Shown here: positions 16,631 to 26,506 of the stretch, in pieces
Layout of the letters: each line of letters opens with the position of its first letter
Position numbering within the stretch: position 1 is the stretch's first letter
Origin: Bacillus safensis
GTDB lineage: Bacteria; Bacillota; Bacilli; Bacillales; Bacillaceae
Direction: 5' to 3'
Assembly (NCBI GenBank): GCA_030159235.1
Contig: BSBG01000002.1
Span: 124,001 to 188,000 of the forward strand
Length of the DNA: 64,000 bases
Notes under the pieces: model-generated
What the model was told of the DNA's origin: nothing
What the model saw: only the letters and a program-made list of their open reading frames with translations
The model's database searches: none
Made by a program: the position numbers and the translations under genes

Positions 16631-17950
16631 CTACTTTCCGTTACGCTTTGACTTTCTACGTTCCTGTCTTTTGATTTTATCCATCTCACGTGTCATTTTC
16701 TTTTTATACCCAGGTTTGACGGCTTTTGGTTTTCTCACAAGACGTTTTGCTTTTTCTTCAATTTCATTTGGTGCCTTTTTACGTCTTTGACGCTTCAAAC
16801 GGTCATCTGCATCTCGCCATTCGCCATGAACAATGGTTTTGTTTTCAAACACAACGCCCATTTTCTCAATTTGAATGAGTGCATCCTCATCCGCAAGTTC
16901 ATAAATGGTCATTGCAATGCCAGATGAACCAGCACGAGCTGTTCTTCCTACGCGGTGAACATAAAAATCAAGATCAGATGGAAGTTCATAGTTGATCACA
17001 TGGCTGATGCCTTTAATATCAATCCCGCGTGCTGCAAGATCTGATGCCACAATATAAGTGAACTCCAGATCTTCAATTTGTTTCATGACTTTTTTACGTT
17101 CACGCGGCGTTAATCCGCCATGAAGCACACCGATTTTCATTCCTTTTTCTTGTAGGAACGATGCGATTTCATCAACAGTTGTTTTTGTATTGGCAAAAAT
17201 GATCCCTAAATACGGCTGTACATTCGTCACCATTTCATGAAGCAATTTTAATTTATCACGCTGTTTAGACGGGACTAAAATGTGCTGAATGTTTTCAGCT
17301 GTAATCCGTTTTGGTTCAACATGCGCATACTTTGGATTGTCCATATATTTTTTCAGGAAAGGCTTTAGTTTTTCTGGAATGGTTGCAGAGAAAACCAGCA
17401 TTTGCAGCTGTTCTGGCATTTGAGCGCCAATACGATCCACGTCTTCTAAGAATCCCATATCCAGCATTAAATCCGCTTCATCAATGACAAGAGAGGTCGC
17501 TTTGTAAACATTCAGCGCCTGCTCATGAATGAGGTCAGCAATACGTCCAGGTGTGCCGACAACTAAATGCGGCTGGTTTTTTAGTTTTTGAATCGATTTC
17601 TGCTTGTCCGTTCCGCCAATGTAAAGCTTTGCTTTGATCTCTTCTTCTGGTGAAGCATTCTTTAAAATCGTTTGGGCTTCTTTGAAAATTTGAGTGGCTA
17701 ATTCTCTTGTAGGTGCAGTAATTACCACTTGTACCTGCTCTTTGCCTGGATCAATTGAATGAATCAGCGGCAGTAAGTACGCATGGGTTTTTCCTGTTCC
17801 TGTTTGTGATTGCCCAATTACACTTTCTCCTTTTAAAACAGCAGGGATGATTCTTTTTTGAATATCAGTCGGCTCATAAAAGCCTAGTTCATGAATAGCA
17901 TCTATAATAAAAGGCTTTAATTCATATGTCGTAAATTTCGTTTCTTTCAT
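16631..17950 (-). CDS. cshB: DEAD-box RNA helicase CshB
   Basis: ATP-dependent RNA helicase of 439 residues that unwinds structured RNA and ribosome precursors, especially in the cold. All core motifs are present: GQSQTGTGKT (I), PTRELATQ (Ia), VVGTPGRI (Ib), VIDEADLM (II, DEAD), VFSATIP (III), VASDLAARGIDIKGISHVINYELP (V) and HRVGRTARAG (VI). A Lys/Arg-rich tail (KRQERRKSKRNGK) would contact RNA. The ATG has AAGGAGTG upstream. Upstream gene of a likely cshB-nfo pair. Confidence 0.95.
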   Translation of the reverse strand: MKETKFTTYELKPFIIDAIHELGFYEPTDIQKRIIPAVLKGESVIGQSQTGTGKTHAYLLPLIHSIDPGKEQVQVVITAPTRELATQIFKEAQTILKNASPEEEIKAKLYIGGTDKQKSIQKLKNQPHLVVGTPGRIADLIHEQALNVYKATSLVIDEADLMLDMGFLEDVDRIGAQMPEQLQMLVFSATIPEKLKPFLKKYMDNPKYAHVEPKRITAENIQHILVPSKQRDKLKLLHEMVTNVQPYLGIIFANTKTTVDEIASFLQEKGMKIGVLHGGLTPRERKKVMKQIEDLEFTYIVASDLAARGIDIKGISHVINYELPSDLDFYVHRVGRTARAGSSGIAMTIYELADEDALIQIEKMGVVFENKTIVHGEWRDADDRLKRQRRKKAPNEIEEKAKRLVRKPKAVKPGYKKKMTREMDKIKRQERRKSKRNGK

Positions 17951-18105
17951 GTTTTCACTCCTTAAGGCAATGCCTTTTTGCTCATCTCCTCATTATAGCT
18001 GATTTTCAGCAAAAAAACCATGTCCGCTTTTCTTACATGAAACCAATTGATGTTTCCTTGCATAACCTATGAAGAGAAAGAGAATGCAGTAAGGGAGGTA
18101 CAAGT

Positions 18106-18807
18106 ATGTTAGGGCAAAGGCCTATGGGCGATTTTCAGCCGCGCCGTCCCTCACGCCGGCACCTTGGAAATGGCGGACAGCCCGGAGTTTTTCAAAGGAG
18201 GCAGCAGGCTCCTATCGAACAGCCTTTTCAAGGGCAAGGGAATCCATTTCAGCAAATGATGCCCCGCTCTCCGTCTATGCAGGGAGGCGGTTTACATGGG
18301 ATGGGCGGAATTCCAGGAGGCGAGAGCCGTGCGCTAGGTGGCGGAGCAGGAATTAAAGGCATGCTCGCTAAATTCCTACCTGGCGCAGGAGGAGCAGGAG
18401 TCTCTGGAGGCGGTGCGGGATTACAAGGAATCCAGAGCTTCACAAATCCTGCGACCCTTTCAAGCATGTTAGGAAATGTTCAAAAAGTGCTCGGGATGGC
18501 GCAGCAATTTACACCAATGATTCAGCAATACGGTCCTTTAGTGAGAAATTTGCCTGCGATGATTAAACTGTACAGCCAGCTCGGCAGCGCGGATGATGAC
18601 GAAGCAAATGCAGATGATGCAGAATCAAAGGAGATCAGTGCGGAAACAGAAGTGACGACGCCAGAAGACGTATCAACTGACGGAATAGAAGAAAATGAAG
18701 AACCAGAAGACATCCTCGTCAAAAAAGCAGTCCCTCACACATCACCTGCTCCCGAAGCAAAATCGAAAAAAAGATCGGGCAGCTCTGTTCCAAAACTATA
18801 TGTCTAG
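18106..18807 (+). CDS. yqfQ: YqfQ/VrrA-family protein (Gly/Pro/Gln-rich)
   Basis: Protein of 233 residues in three parts: an Arg/Gln/Pro/Gly-rich N-terminus (about 1-110, e.g. RRQQAPIEQPFQGQGNPFQQMM and GGAGGAGVSGGGAG), a conserved central helical domain (NPATLSSMLGNVQKVLGMAQQFTPMIQQYGPLVRNLPAMIKLYSQL), and an acidic Glu/Asp-rich tail ending in a basic stretch. This is the layout of the YqfQ/VrrA family of Bacillus; family members have been linked to spores, but the sequence itself shows no enzymatic motif. The ATG has GGGAGG upstream. The low-complexity regions could be length-variable between strains. Confidence 0.8.
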   Translation: MLGQRPMGDFQPRRPSRRHLGNGGQPGVFQRRQQAPIEQPFQGQGNPFQQMMPRSPSMQGGGLHGMGGIPGGESRALGGGAGIKGMLAKFLPGAGGAGVSGGGAGLQGIQSFTNPATLSSMLGNVQKVLGMAQQFTPMIQQYGPLVRNLPAMIKLYSQLGSADDDEANADDAESKEISAETEVTTPEDVSTDGIEENEEPEDILVKKAVPHTSPAPEAKSKKRSGSSVPKLYV

Positions 18808-18848
18808 TGACCTTTTAACGGTGAAGTGTTCACTGCGTATAACAATCT

Positions 18849-18877
18849 TTGATATATACGCTTACTTTGGCTATAAT
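18849..18877 (+). promoter_or_regulatory. Sigma-A promoter for ispH
   Basis: TTGATA-17 bases-TATAAT, about 90-115 bases upstream of the ispH start. Transcription should begin near 18884, only about 12 bases before a terminator-like hairpin. Confidence 0.75.
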
Positions 18878-18895
18878 GGAAGCAAGAGAATGATA

Positions 18896-18920
18896 AAAAG
18901 CCGTTTTTTACGGCTTTTTA
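18896..18920 (+). terminator. Terminator-like hairpin in the ispH leader
   Basis: AAAAAGCCGT-TTTT-ACGGCTTTTT. It could terminate yqfQ transcripts, but it also lies downstream of the predicted ispH promoter and so would be in the ispH 5' leader. Confidence 0.7.
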
Positions 18921-18964
18921 TATTGTTCTTCTCTAGCAGCACTTCCCTACAGGAGGACGAATAA

Positions 18965-19909
18965 ATGAATGTAATTAAAATATCGCCGCGTGGCTATTGC
19001 TATGGCGTTGTGGATGCAATGGTCATTGCTAAAAATGCCGCACTTGATAAAAACTTGCCACGCCCAATTTATATATTAGGTATGATTGTACACAACAAGC
19101 ATGTCACTGATGCCTTCGAAGAAGATGGGATTTATACACTGGACGGACCAAACCGCTTAGACATTTTAAAGCAGGTTGAAAGCGGAACAGTTATTTTCAC
19201 GGCTCACGGTGTGTCTCCTGAGGTTCGTCAAATCGCAGAAGAAAAAGGCCTAATCGCCATTGATGCGACCTGTCCCGATGTAACGAAAACTCACGAACTC
19301 ATTTCAGAGAAAACAGCCGATGGTTATGACATTATTTATATTGGAAAAAAGGGTCATCCTGAGCCAGAAGGAGCTGTCGGAGTAGCCCCTGACAAGGTAC
19401 ATCTTGTCGAAACAGAAGCCGATATTGAGGCGCTTGATTTAACATCAGATAAACTGCTCATCACCAATCAGACAACGATGTCTCAATGGGATGTCCACGA
19501 TCTGATGGAGCTTATTAAAGAAAAATACCCTCACGTCGAGTACCATCAAGAAATTTGTCTTGCCACACAGGTGCGTCAGGAAGCCGTTTCGCAGCAAGCT
19601 GGTCAAGCCGATCTGACCATTGTTGTCGGCGATCCAAAAAGTAATAACTCTAACCGTCTCGCACAAGTGTCAATGGAGATTGCCGGAACACAGGCTTACC
19701 GTATTGGTGACTTAAGTGAACTCAAGCTGGAGTGGCTGCAGGGCGTCAAAACCGTTGCCATTACTGCTGGTGCTTCAACACCAACACCTATTACAAAGGA
19801 AGTTATTCGCTTCTTAGAAAACTATGAACCAGATGATGAATCGACTTGGAAGATTGAACGGACGGTTCCTCTTTCTAAAATATTACCTCGCGTCAAAACA
19901 AAGAAATAA
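18965..19909 (+). CDS. ispH: 4-hydroxy-3-methylbut-2-enyl diphosphate reductase
   Basis: Last enzyme of the MEP pathway; a [4Fe-4S] protein that reduces HMBPP to IPP and DMAPP. The 314 residues hold the three cluster cysteines ([12 protein letters not shown] near 13, [12 protein letters not shown] near 96 and [12 protein letters not shown] near 199), the HNKHV and TAHGVSP motifs with binding histidines, and the SNNSNRL and AGASTPTPI substrate loops. The ATG has an AGGAGGA site. It works with IspG encoded about 9 kb away. A leader hairpin is present, see the neighbouring entry. Confidence 0.97.
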   Translation: MNVIKISPRGYCYGVVDAMVIAKNAALDKNLPRPIYILGMIVHNKHVTDAFEEDGIYTLDGPNRLDILKQVESGTVIFTAHGVSPEVRQIAEEKGLIAIDATCPDVTKTHELISEKTADGYDIIYIGKKGHPEPEGAVGVAPDKVHLVETEADIEALDLTSDKLLITNQTTMSQWDVHDLMELIKEKYPHVEYHQEICLATQVRQEAVSQQAGQADLTIVVGDPKSNNSNRLAQVSMEIAGTQAYRIGDLSELKLEWLQGVKTVAITAGASTPTPITKEVIRFLENYEPDDESTWKIERTVPLSKILPRVKTKK

Positions 19910-19912
19910 GAA

Positions 19913-19940
19913 AACGTCAGAGCATATCCGCTCTGACGTT
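19913..19940. terminator. Bidirectional terminator between ispH and yqfO
   Basis: AACGTCAGAG-CATATCCG-CTCTGACGTT with A and T runs in a convergent gap of 34 bases. Confidence 0.88.
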
Positions 19941-19943
19941 TTT

Positions 19944-21065
19944 TCACATAAATTGAAATGGGTTTGTGTTTGATTCAGAAACAAAGAGCTGTACGTCATA
20001 TTTTTTATCCGCACATAGCGATTGAAGCTTCACCTTTACGCCCTCTTTCATGATCTTTTCTGCATAATGCCCTGGGTCCACTACGTTCAGTCCAAGCATC
20101 ATGGCATCATGAGCGACATGGAAATAAAGATCTCCTGTCACATACACATCGGCGCCCATTCTTTTCGCTTGATGGATGTATTTATTTCCGTCTCCGCCAA
20201 GCACAGCCACTTTTTTCACAACAGCATCCTGATCTCCTACAAAACGAGCACCATTTACATCTAGCTTCGTTTTCACAAATTGTGCGAATTCTCTAAGTGC
20301 CATAGGCTCTTTTAGCTCTCCAATACGGCCGAGACCTTTTTGAATAGGAGGAAGATCAGTCGTGTGTACACTATAGGCAACTTCTTCATAAGGATGTGCT
20401 TTGATCATTTCGCGAACCACTTGTTTTTCTATACTTGCTGGAAAAATGGTTTCAATCCGCACTTCTTTCACAAATTCTAATTGGCCCGTTTCACCAATAA
20501 ACGGATCGGCTTCTTCTGATGGCAGAAAACTGCCTATCCCTTCATTTGAAAACGCGCAATGGCTGTAGTTGCCAATATGACCGGCGCCAGCATTTCCCAA
20601 AGCTGTCCGGATGGCCTCTTCAAATTCTTGCGGGACATAAAGAGCAAGCTGTTTGATTTGATCTTCGTATGTCGGCACTAACACACTTGTTTCTTCAAGC
20701 TCTAAAGCCTCAGCCAGCAAGTCATTGACTCCTCCATCAGCTACGTCTAAATTCGTATGTGCCACATATACCGCAATATCATGTTTGATGCACTTCTCAA
20801 TGATCCGTCCAGCCGGTTGATCTGTCGCTACATGTTTTAATGGACGAAAAATCGGCGGATGGTGAGCAATAATGAGATCCACTTTTCGCTCAATCGCCTC
20901 ATCCACTACATTCTCTAATACATCCAAGGTGATCATGACATTGGTTACTTTTTTATTTAGTGTCCCGATCTGGAGACCAATTTTATCACCTTCCATGGCA
21001 TATGCCTTTGGTGAAAATTGCTCAAATAATTGGATGATTTCATGCCCGTTTACTGTTTTAGCCAA
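19944..21065 (-). CDS. yqfO: Nif3-like dinuclear metal center protein YqfO
   Basis: Protein of 373 residues in the Nif3/DUF34 family. The metal-binding segments are visible: LIIAHHPPIFRPLKH near residue 64, YVAHTNLDVADGGVND near 103, and at the C-terminus VLGGDGNKYIHQAKRMGADVYVTGDLYFHVAHDA and VDPGHYAEK. Between them lies a PII-like inserted domain (about 130-230), seen in long members of the family. Related proteins have been implicated in GTP cyclohydrolase-like or metal-handling roles; the activity here is not established. Its start overlaps the trmK stop by eight bases, so the two are coupled. Confidence 0.88.
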   Translation of the reverse strand: MAKTVNGHEIIQLFEQFSPKAYAMEGDKIGLQIGTLNKKVTNVMITLDVLENVVDEAIERKVDLIIAHHPPIFRPLKHVATDQPAGRIIEKCIKHDIAVYVAHTNLDVADGGVNDLLAEALELEETSVLVPTYEDQIKQLALYVPQEFEEAIRTALGNAGAGHIGNYSHCAFSNEGIGSFLPSEEADPFIGETGQLEFVKEVRIETIFPASIEKQVVREMIKAHPYEEVAYSVHTTDLPPIQKGLGRIGELKEPMALREFAQFVKTKLDVNGARFVGDQDAVVKKVAVLGGDGNKYIHQAKRMGADVYVTGDLYFHVAHDAMMLGLNVVDPGHYAEKIMKEGVKVKLQSLCADKKYDVQLFVSESNTNPFQFM

Positions 21066-21774
21066 CAGTCAAAACCTCCTTTAGCACCTTTATTTTCGCA
21101 TTCAGCTCTTCAAGGCGCTCTTTGTTTTCTTCTGCCCGCGCTGCCTGCTGAATTTGACTTTCTATCTTCTCCATATGCTGAAGCTCTTGCATCCACTTAT
21201 GCCGGAAGACGTCATTTTGCTCTTTCGCAAGAAACGGGCCAACCAGCATGCCTGCTTCAATTGACATCCCTTTATAGGCTTTATCTCTGTCGCCTTTTTC
21301 GGCGATCATGATTTCGTATATTTTGCCGTCCTCTTCTAAAATGACTTCATCCAGCAATTCATACCCCTCTTGATAGAGCCATAAACGAATATGGTGAGCA
21401 TGGATATTCGGTTGAAGAATGAGCCGCTCATGTCCTGCGAGCTTATGCTTGCCTTCATTTAGAATGCTTGCGATGAGTGCGCCGCCCATACCTGCAATCG
21501 TCACTGCACTCACTTCGCCTTTTTCAATGACTTCAAGGCCATTTCCTTTTCTGACCGAAATCTGTTCATCTAATTCTAGTCTATGTACTTGCTGCTGTGC
21601 CGATTGAAGCGGTCCATCTGTAATTTCACCAGCAATGGCTTTCACTGCTTTTTGATGCAGGATCGCATAGCATGGCAAATAGGCATGGTCTGAGCCGATA
21701 TCAGCGAAGACTGCCTCATGTGGTAAAAAGTCTGCGACTCTTTTTAATCGTTTGGATAAATTCATTTCATTCAT
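21058..21774 (-). CDS. trmK: tRNA (adenine(22)-N1)-methyltransferase TrmK
   Basis: S-adenosylmethionine-dependent enzyme that forms m1A22 in the tRNA D-loop. The N-terminal Rossmann domain shows motif I VFADIGSDHAYLP, the acidic AGEITDGPLQSA, and the family signature TIAGMGGALIASIL with LILQPNIH (NPPY-like position); a coiled-coil C-terminus follows. The start MNEMNLSKRL at 21774 gives 238 residues, the length of the B. subtilis enzyme. Ribosome site is weak. Upstream partner of yqfO. Confidence 0.92.
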   Translation of the reverse strand: MNEMNLSKRLKRVADFLPHEAVFADIGSDHAYLPCYAILHQKAVKAIAGEITDGPLQSAQQQVHRLELDEQISVRKGNGLEVIEKGEVSAVTIAGMGGALIASILNEGKHKLAGHERLILQPNIHAHHIRLWLYQEGYELLDEVILEEDGKIYEIMIAEKGDRDKAYKGMSIEAGMLVGPFLAKEQNDVFRHKWMQELQHMEKIESQIQQAARAEENKERLEELNAKIKVLKEVLTVG

Positions 21775-21855
21775 ACATATCACTACTTTTCTTTAATGTT
21801 CATACTTGTCTATCTTATATAAATTATGGACTTTTTAAAAGTCGTTTTCAAATGA

Positions 21856-21886
21856 AAAAAGCTCTTCTTTTGAAAAAGAGCTTTTT
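21856..21886 (-). terminator. Rho-independent terminator after cccA
   Basis: AAAAAGCTCTT / AAGAGCTTTTT stem-loop immediately downstream of the cccA stop on the minus strand, separating it from trmK. Confidence 0.82.
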
Positions 21887-21894
21887 GTGTAAGA

Positions 21895-22254
21895 TTATTT
21901 AATTTTAGACACCCATTCCGACATTTCATCTAGCTTTTCATTCGGAATCAGCCCGCCTGGCATCCCGTTACCGCCTTCTTGAATTTTCTTCTTGATGTCT
22001 GCTACTTCAAGCTTGTCTCCAACGCCTGTTAATGCAGGACCTGCGCCGCCTTCATAGTTTTCCCCGTGACAGCTTAGGCAGTTCTGTTTATACAATTCTT
22101 CCGGCGTTGCATTTGCTGTCTCCTCTTGCTTTTGCTCCTTGCCCCCAGAGGCGATTTTGTCTTCATCTTTCAGCCCCTTCATTGATAAGAAAAAAGTGAG
22201 TCCAATACCTAAAATGGCAATCAATAAGAATGGTATAAGTGGATTCCGTTTCAT
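21895..22254 (-). CDS. cccA: Membrane-anchored cytochrome c-550
   Basis: Small c-type cytochrome of 119 residues that carries electrons on the outer face of the membrane, probably to the caa3 oxidase. One N-terminal membrane anchor (PLIPFLLIAILGIGLTFFLS), a charged linker, then a haem domain with NCLSCHGENYEGG (covalent CxxCH) and the axial Met in GNGMPGGLI. The ATG at 22254 is nine bases from GGGGAGG; an ATG six bases earlier abuts that site. Monocistronic, between sigA and trmK. Confidence 0.93.
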   Translation of the reverse strand: MKRNPLIPFLLIAILGIGLTFFLSMKGLKDEDKIASGGKEQKQEETANATPEELYKQNCLSCHGENYEGGAGPALTGVGDKLEVADIKKKIQEGGNGMPGGLIPNEKLDEMSEWVSKIK

Positions 22255-22492
22255 TTCTTTCATCCTCCCCTTTGTGAAAACCCCTTTGAGACTATGCAAA
22301 CAATTCTAATTCTACTTTAATTTTACAAAAAGTAAACGAATTATGATACAAAACTTTGGTCAAGTTCACAGATTAGACAAAAATGAATCAAGATGAGAAA
22401 TGAAGGCTTCAGCACATTTTGATGTATTTTTTATACATCTTTTCTCTAAGAACGTTGCAAATTCATTTGTTATTCAGTAAAATATAATCAGA

Positions 22493-22510
22493 TTGAAAAA
22501 AGCGTTTTCA
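22493..22510 (-). promoter_or_regulatory. cre-like sequence upstream of cccA (weak)
   Basis: On the minus strand TGAAAACGCTTTTTTCA resembles the CcpA site TGWAANCGNTNWCA in the first ten positions but is off at the last two. It lies between the sigA terminator and cccA, about 240 bases before cccA. Similarity only. Confidence 0.3.
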
Positions 22511-22526
22511 TTTTTGATAAGAAAGA

Positions 22527-22548
22527 ACGGATCTCTTTCAAGATCCGT
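22527..22548 (-). terminator. Terminator after sigA
   Basis: ACGGATCT / AGATCCGT stem-loop followed on the minus strand by TCTTTCTT, within ten bases of the sigA stop. Confidence 0.75.
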
Positions 22549-22555
22549 CCGGTTT

Positions 22556-23677
22556 CTACTCTAAGAAGTCTTTTAATCGTTTACTTCTGCTTGGGTGTCT
22601 TAATTTACGAAGAGCTTTCGCTTCAATTTGGCGGATACGCTCTCTTGTTACGCCGAACACCTTTCCAACCTCTTCTAACGTGCGTGTTCTTCCGTCATCT
22701 AGTCCGAAACGCAGTCTCAGCACATTTTCTTCACGGTCCGTTAGCGTGTCTAATACATCTTCAAGCTGCTCTTTTAACAATTCGTATGCAGCGTGATCAG
22801 ATGGAGATGTCGCCTCTTGGTCTTCAATAAAATCACCAAGATGCGAGTCATCTTCTTCACCAATAGGTGTTTCTAAAGATACAGGCTCTTGCGCAATTTT
22901 AAGAATCTCTCTTACCTTTTCTGGAGTTAAGTCCATGTCTTCAGCAATTTCCTCAGGCGTTGGTTCTCTGCCTAGGTCTTGTAGAAGCTGTCTTTGAACA
23001 CGGATCAATTTATTAATGGTTTCCACCATATGAACCGGGATACGGATGGTTCTCGCCTGATCGGCAATCGCACGCGTGATCGCCTGTCTAATCCACCAAG
23101 TCGCATATGTTGAGAATTTATATCCTTTGCGGTAGTCAAACTTCTCAACTGCCTTCATCAGACCCATGTTTCCTTCTTGAATCAAGTCAAGGAACAGCAT
23201 ACCACGACCGACGTAGCGTTTTGCAATGCTGACAACGAGACGAAGGTTTGCTTCCGCTAATCTTCTTTTTGATTCCTCGTCGCCTTCTTCGATCTTTTGA
23301 GCATACGTAATTTCTTCTTTAGCAGATAACAAATTGACGCGTCCGATTTCTTTTAAGTACATACGAACAGGGTCATTGATTTTGACACCTGGTGGTACGC
23401 TTAAATCATTCAAGTCAAATTCTTCTTCTGCTTTAGCCAGCTGCTGAACATTTGGGTCTTCTGTCTCTTCGTTTTCACTAATGAGCTCTACACCCTGTTC
23501 GCCTAAGTATTCATAGTATTCATCCATTTGGTCTGATTCAATTTCAAAGCTAGACATACGCTCTGCAATTTCTTCGTATGTTAAAACGCCCCGTTTTTTA
23601 CCCGTTTCAGTGAGCTTATCTCTCACCTGTTCAAAGGTTAATTCAGTTTCGGTTTCGTGGGCTTGTTTATCAGCCAT
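22556..23677 (-). CDS. sigA: Primary RNA polymerase sigma factor SigA
   Basis: Housekeeping sigma-70, 373 residues. Region 1.1 is at the N-terminus, then region 1.2 ([16 protein letters not shown]), region 2 ([57 protein letters not shown], contacting core and the -10), region 3 and region 4 ([34 protein letters not shown], binding the -35). The start is [12 protein letters not shown] at 23677 with AAGGAGGGATCC upstream; longer in-frame readings are spacer. Last gene of the yqxD-dnaG-sigA macromolecular synthesis operon. Confidence 0.98.
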   Translation of the reverse strand: MADKQAHETETELTFEQVRDKLTETGKKRGVLTYEEIAERMSSFEIESDQMDEYYEYLGEQGVELISENEETEDPNVQQLAKAEEEFDLNDLSVPPGVKINDPVRMYLKEIGRVNLLSAKEEITYAQKIEEGDEESKRRLAEANLRLVVSIAKRYVGRGMLFLDLIQEGNMGLMKAVEKFDYRKGYKFSTYATWWIRQAITRAIADQARTIRIPVHMVETINKLIRVQRQLLQDLGREPTPEEIAEDMDLTPEKVREILKIAQEPVSLETPIGEEDDSHLGDFIEDQEATSPSDHAAYELLKEQLEDVLDTLTDREENVLRLRFGLDDGRTRTLEEVGKVFGVTRERIRQIEAKALRKLRHPSRSKRLKDFLE

Positions 23678-23880
23678 TATGGATCCCTCCTTCCAAAGCT
23701 TGCAACGAATTCTAAAGTAACTTGCGATTTGCTTCCGCTCTGCTTTTTTCTCTCTATCAAACATAGCCAAGCAAATAGGAATAAAATAAATAATGATGAA
23801 GGCAAGATGCTTGCGGTCTTATGCTCCTCCCATAAAGGATTCATTGCCAGCCGTAAGTCCTGTCATTAATAATAGACGTA

Positions 23881-25710
23881 TTACTTCAGCGAACGGTTCA
23901 ACTGAATAATTTCTTTTGCAAGTGTTGCCGCTTTGAAGAAATCTTTTTGCCTCTCCGCTTCTGCACGTTCTAGTTCTTTTTCCTTTATCATTGACAAATT
24001 TCGATGATTCAACACTTTTTTTACATAATCACTTAATTCAGCTTCACTTAGTTCGTCTCCGACTTGAATCATCAATATATCCGTCAAAAGCTGATTCATG
24101 ACATCATCTTCTATACGGTTCATCAAGTGCTGCGGCGTTGGTTCTCTGCCTTCTTCATACAAGGCGTAAATGTAAGTTGCCAGCGCCCTGTGCGAATCTA
24201 TATTAAATTCAATCCCGACTCTGTCAAGTACTTTGCGGATCACGTCATCGCTTTTTAACATGTGAGCAAGCAACAATCGCTCTGCATTTTCATATGCCGG
24301 TCGAAGACGCTTTCTTCTTACTTGTGTTGACAGATGTGCACGCCTTTTTTCAAGCCCGTTTTCTTCCTGCGTGCTTTTGGCTTCTTGCCGCTGCTGTTTT
24401 TCAAACAGCTCTAGTTGTTCTTTTAATGAATCAAGTGAGATCGAGAACTCTCCAGCGAGCTGTTTCATGTAAATCTCTTGCTCTAAGGAGCCGTTTAACC
24501 GGCTGATTTCTCGAAGAACCTGCTTCATATAAGCAAGACGATCTCCTTCGTCTGATAAATTCTTTCCTCTTCGGAAAAAATTCATCTTAAACGTCATTAA
24601 TGTCACACTTGCATCTATGATGTCATTCCTAAACTTCTCGCCGCCATATTTACGAATGTAATCATCCGGATCAAGTCCATCTGGTATCATGGCAACGCGA
24701 ACTTTACATCCTCTTTTCCCAAGCAAATCTGACGCTTTCATGGTCGCTTCATATCCGGCTGTGTCAGAGTCATAGCAAAGAATGATCTCTTCTACGTTCC
24801 GTCTGAGAAGCTTTACGTGCTCTTCTGTAAGAGACGTACCCATTGTTGCAACACTTTCGCCGACACCTGATTTGACAGCTGAAATGACGTCTGCAAATCC
24901 TTCGAAAAGAACCGCTCGTTCGCGTTTTCGAATGTGCATACGCGCATCATGAAAGTGATAAAGCAGCTTACTTTTATGAAAAAGTGGCGTTTCAGGACTA
25001 TTCATATACTTAGGCTGCTGATCACCAAGCGATCTTCCGGAAAAAGCGACGACCGTCCCATGATGATCATGAATGGGAAACATGACACGATCTCTAAAGC
25101 GGTCAAAAAAGCCTGTGCCGTTTTCACGTTGAATCAAAAGACCTGCTTTCTCCATCATCCCAGGATCAAATCCTCGTTTTTCTAAAAACTTGGTCATGAA
25201 ATCCCAAGAGTCAAGAGCATACCCGATCTCAAACTTGGCGATTGTTTCATCCGTAAAGCCTCTGGACCGTAAATAATCGAGTGCGTTTTGACCTTCCTTT
25301 GTATTTACCAGCAAATGGTGGTAAAATTTCTTAAGAAGCTCATGGGCCTCAATCATTTTATGATCTGCCGTGTCCTCTTGCTGAGAGGAACTGATCTGAG
25401 CATTCGCTACATGATCAGGCAAATCAATATGGTACTTATCAGCAACATGTGAAACGGCTTCAATAAATGAGTAGCCTTCCATTTGTCTGAGGAAAGAAAA
25501 CACATTACCTCCTGCACCACAGCCAAAACAATGGAAGATTTGCTTATCTGCTGAAACAGAGAATGAAGGAGTATTTTCACCATGGAATGGACAAAGACCG
25601 AAGTAATTTCGACCTTGCTTTCTAAGCTGTACGTATTCTCCAATCACTTCGACAATGTCTGCGTTTTTTTGGATCTGCTCCAAAAGTTCATCTGGTATAC
25701 GTTTGCTCAT
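23881..25710 (-). CDS. dnaG: DNA primase DnaG
   Basis: Synthesises RNA primers at the replication fork. The 609-residue protein has an N-terminal zinc finger ([32 protein letters not shown]2 type, from about residue 40), the RNA polymerase core with TOPRIM motifs ([11 protein letters not shown] and [13 protein letters not shown]), and a C-terminal helicase-binding domain from about residue 450 that would dock on DnaC. Conserved place between yqxD and sigA. About 200 bases separate it from sigA, as in B. subtilis, where extra sigA promoters exist; I did not pin these down here. Confidence 0.97.
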   Translation of the reverse strand: MSKRIPDELLEQIQKNADIVEVIGEYVQLRKQGRNYFGLCPFHGENTPSFSVSADKQIFHCFGCGAGGNVFSFLRQMEGYSFIEAVSHVADKYHIDLPDHVANAQISSSQQEDTADHKMIEAHELLKKFYHHLLVNTKEGQNALDYLRSRGFTDETIAKFEIGYALDSWDFMTKFLEKRGFDPGMMEKAGLLIQRENGTGFFDRFRDRVMFPIHDHHGTVVAFSGRSLGDQQPKYMNSPETPLFHKSKLLYHFHDARMHIRKRERAVLFEGFADVISAVKSGVGESVATMGTSLTEEHVKLLRRNVEEIILCYDSDTAGYEATMKASDLLGKRGCKVRVAMIPDGLDPDDYIRKYGGEKFRNDIIDASVTLMTFKMNFFRRGKNLSDEGDRLAYMKQVLREISRLNGSLEQEIYMKQLAGEFSISLDSLKEQLELFEKQQRQEAKSTQEENGLEKRRAHLSTQVRRKRLRPAYENAERLLLAHMLKSDDVIRKVLDRVGIEFNIDSHRALATYIYALYEEGREPTPQHLMNRIEDDVMNQLLTDILMIQVGDELSEAELSDYVKKVLNHRNLSMIKEKELERAEAERQKDFFKAATLAKEIIQLNRSLK

Positions 25711-25743
25711 CCTAATAACACTCCGTCGTACATTATTCGCCTT

Positions 25744-26244
25744 TTAATTCAAAAATCCTTCATGATTCGACAGGATTTTTTGTAGTTGCGCCATAAATCG
25801 CTTCTTATCCTCTTCTAAAAGCTTTTTGGGACCTTTTCCGTATACACCTTTTCTTCGCTGTTTGCTGGAAACATGCCTGCGTTCCAGATCAAAATCAATT
25901 GTTTCATTTGTATACATTCGTCCTCTTTCAGACAGAACGATGACCTGTCTCGGAAGCAGTAAGGAGGCAAGACCAATATCTTGTGTGACGACAATATCAT
26001 GCGCGGCAGCTGAGTTCGCAATGACTAAATCCGCTGCTTCCTTATGTGTATCTACAAACCGCCAATCTTCAAGTGGAGATCTTTTGGTTTGAAAATGCTC
26101 ATATGAAGCAATGAACGTCACTGGTACTTGAAATTGAGATGCGACAGAAAGGATTTCGTCTTTTACAGGACAAGCATCTGCATCGACATAAATCGTCCTC
26201 TCTTTTTTACGTTCATTCAGGTGACTAATTCTCCATCCCTCCAC
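25744..26244 (-). CDS. yqxD: YaiI/YqxD-family protein (UPF0178, PIN-like)
   Basis: Protein of up to 166 residues. The family core is clear: [16 protein letters not shown], then [35 protein letters not shown] with conserved acidic residues, and [26 protein letters not shown] near the C-terminus. It resembles PIN/NYN-type nucleases but no activity is established. The start is uncertain: GTG at 26244 has only a weak AGGA site, and the first family residues begin about 12 codons later without an ATG. First gene of the dnaG-sigA operon. Confidence 0.82.
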   Translation of the reverse strand: MEGWRISHLNERKKERTIYVDADACPVKDEILSVASQFQVPVTFIASYEHFQTKRSPLEDWRFVDTHKEAADLVIANSAAAHDIVVTQDIGLASLLLPRQVIVLSERGRMYTNETIDFDLERRHVSSKQRRKGVYGKGPKKLLEEDKKRFMAQLQKILSNHEGFLN

Positions 26245-26483
26245 CTTATTCCTGCTTTAGAGAAGCAAAAAGACCATACTTTTCCCCCATAAAGTAAACA
26301 ACAGTAAAGCTCATTTTGTCGAAAAGTTATGTTTAGAATCACTTGACTTCTGCCAATATTAGTTTATTCGTTCTTGACTTAACTTAAACCTAAAATCAAT
26401 CATTTTATCACAATTTTTTATTATAATACAAATGCAGCAAATATGCTATTGTTTTTGTTTACCCGTTTCCCACCATAGGAAAA

Positions 26484-26506
26484 ACCCAGGAGGAGCATCC
26501 TGAGTT
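26484..26506 (-). terminator. Terminator at the end of yqfL
   Basis: ACTCAGGA / TCCTGGGT stem-loop followed by TTTTTCC on the minus strand, overlapping the yqfL stop. Confidence 0.72.

Noticed and set aside
22591..22830. Open frames antisense to sigA
   Set aside because: Shadow of the conserved sigA reading frame with no ribosome site or family resemblance of its own.
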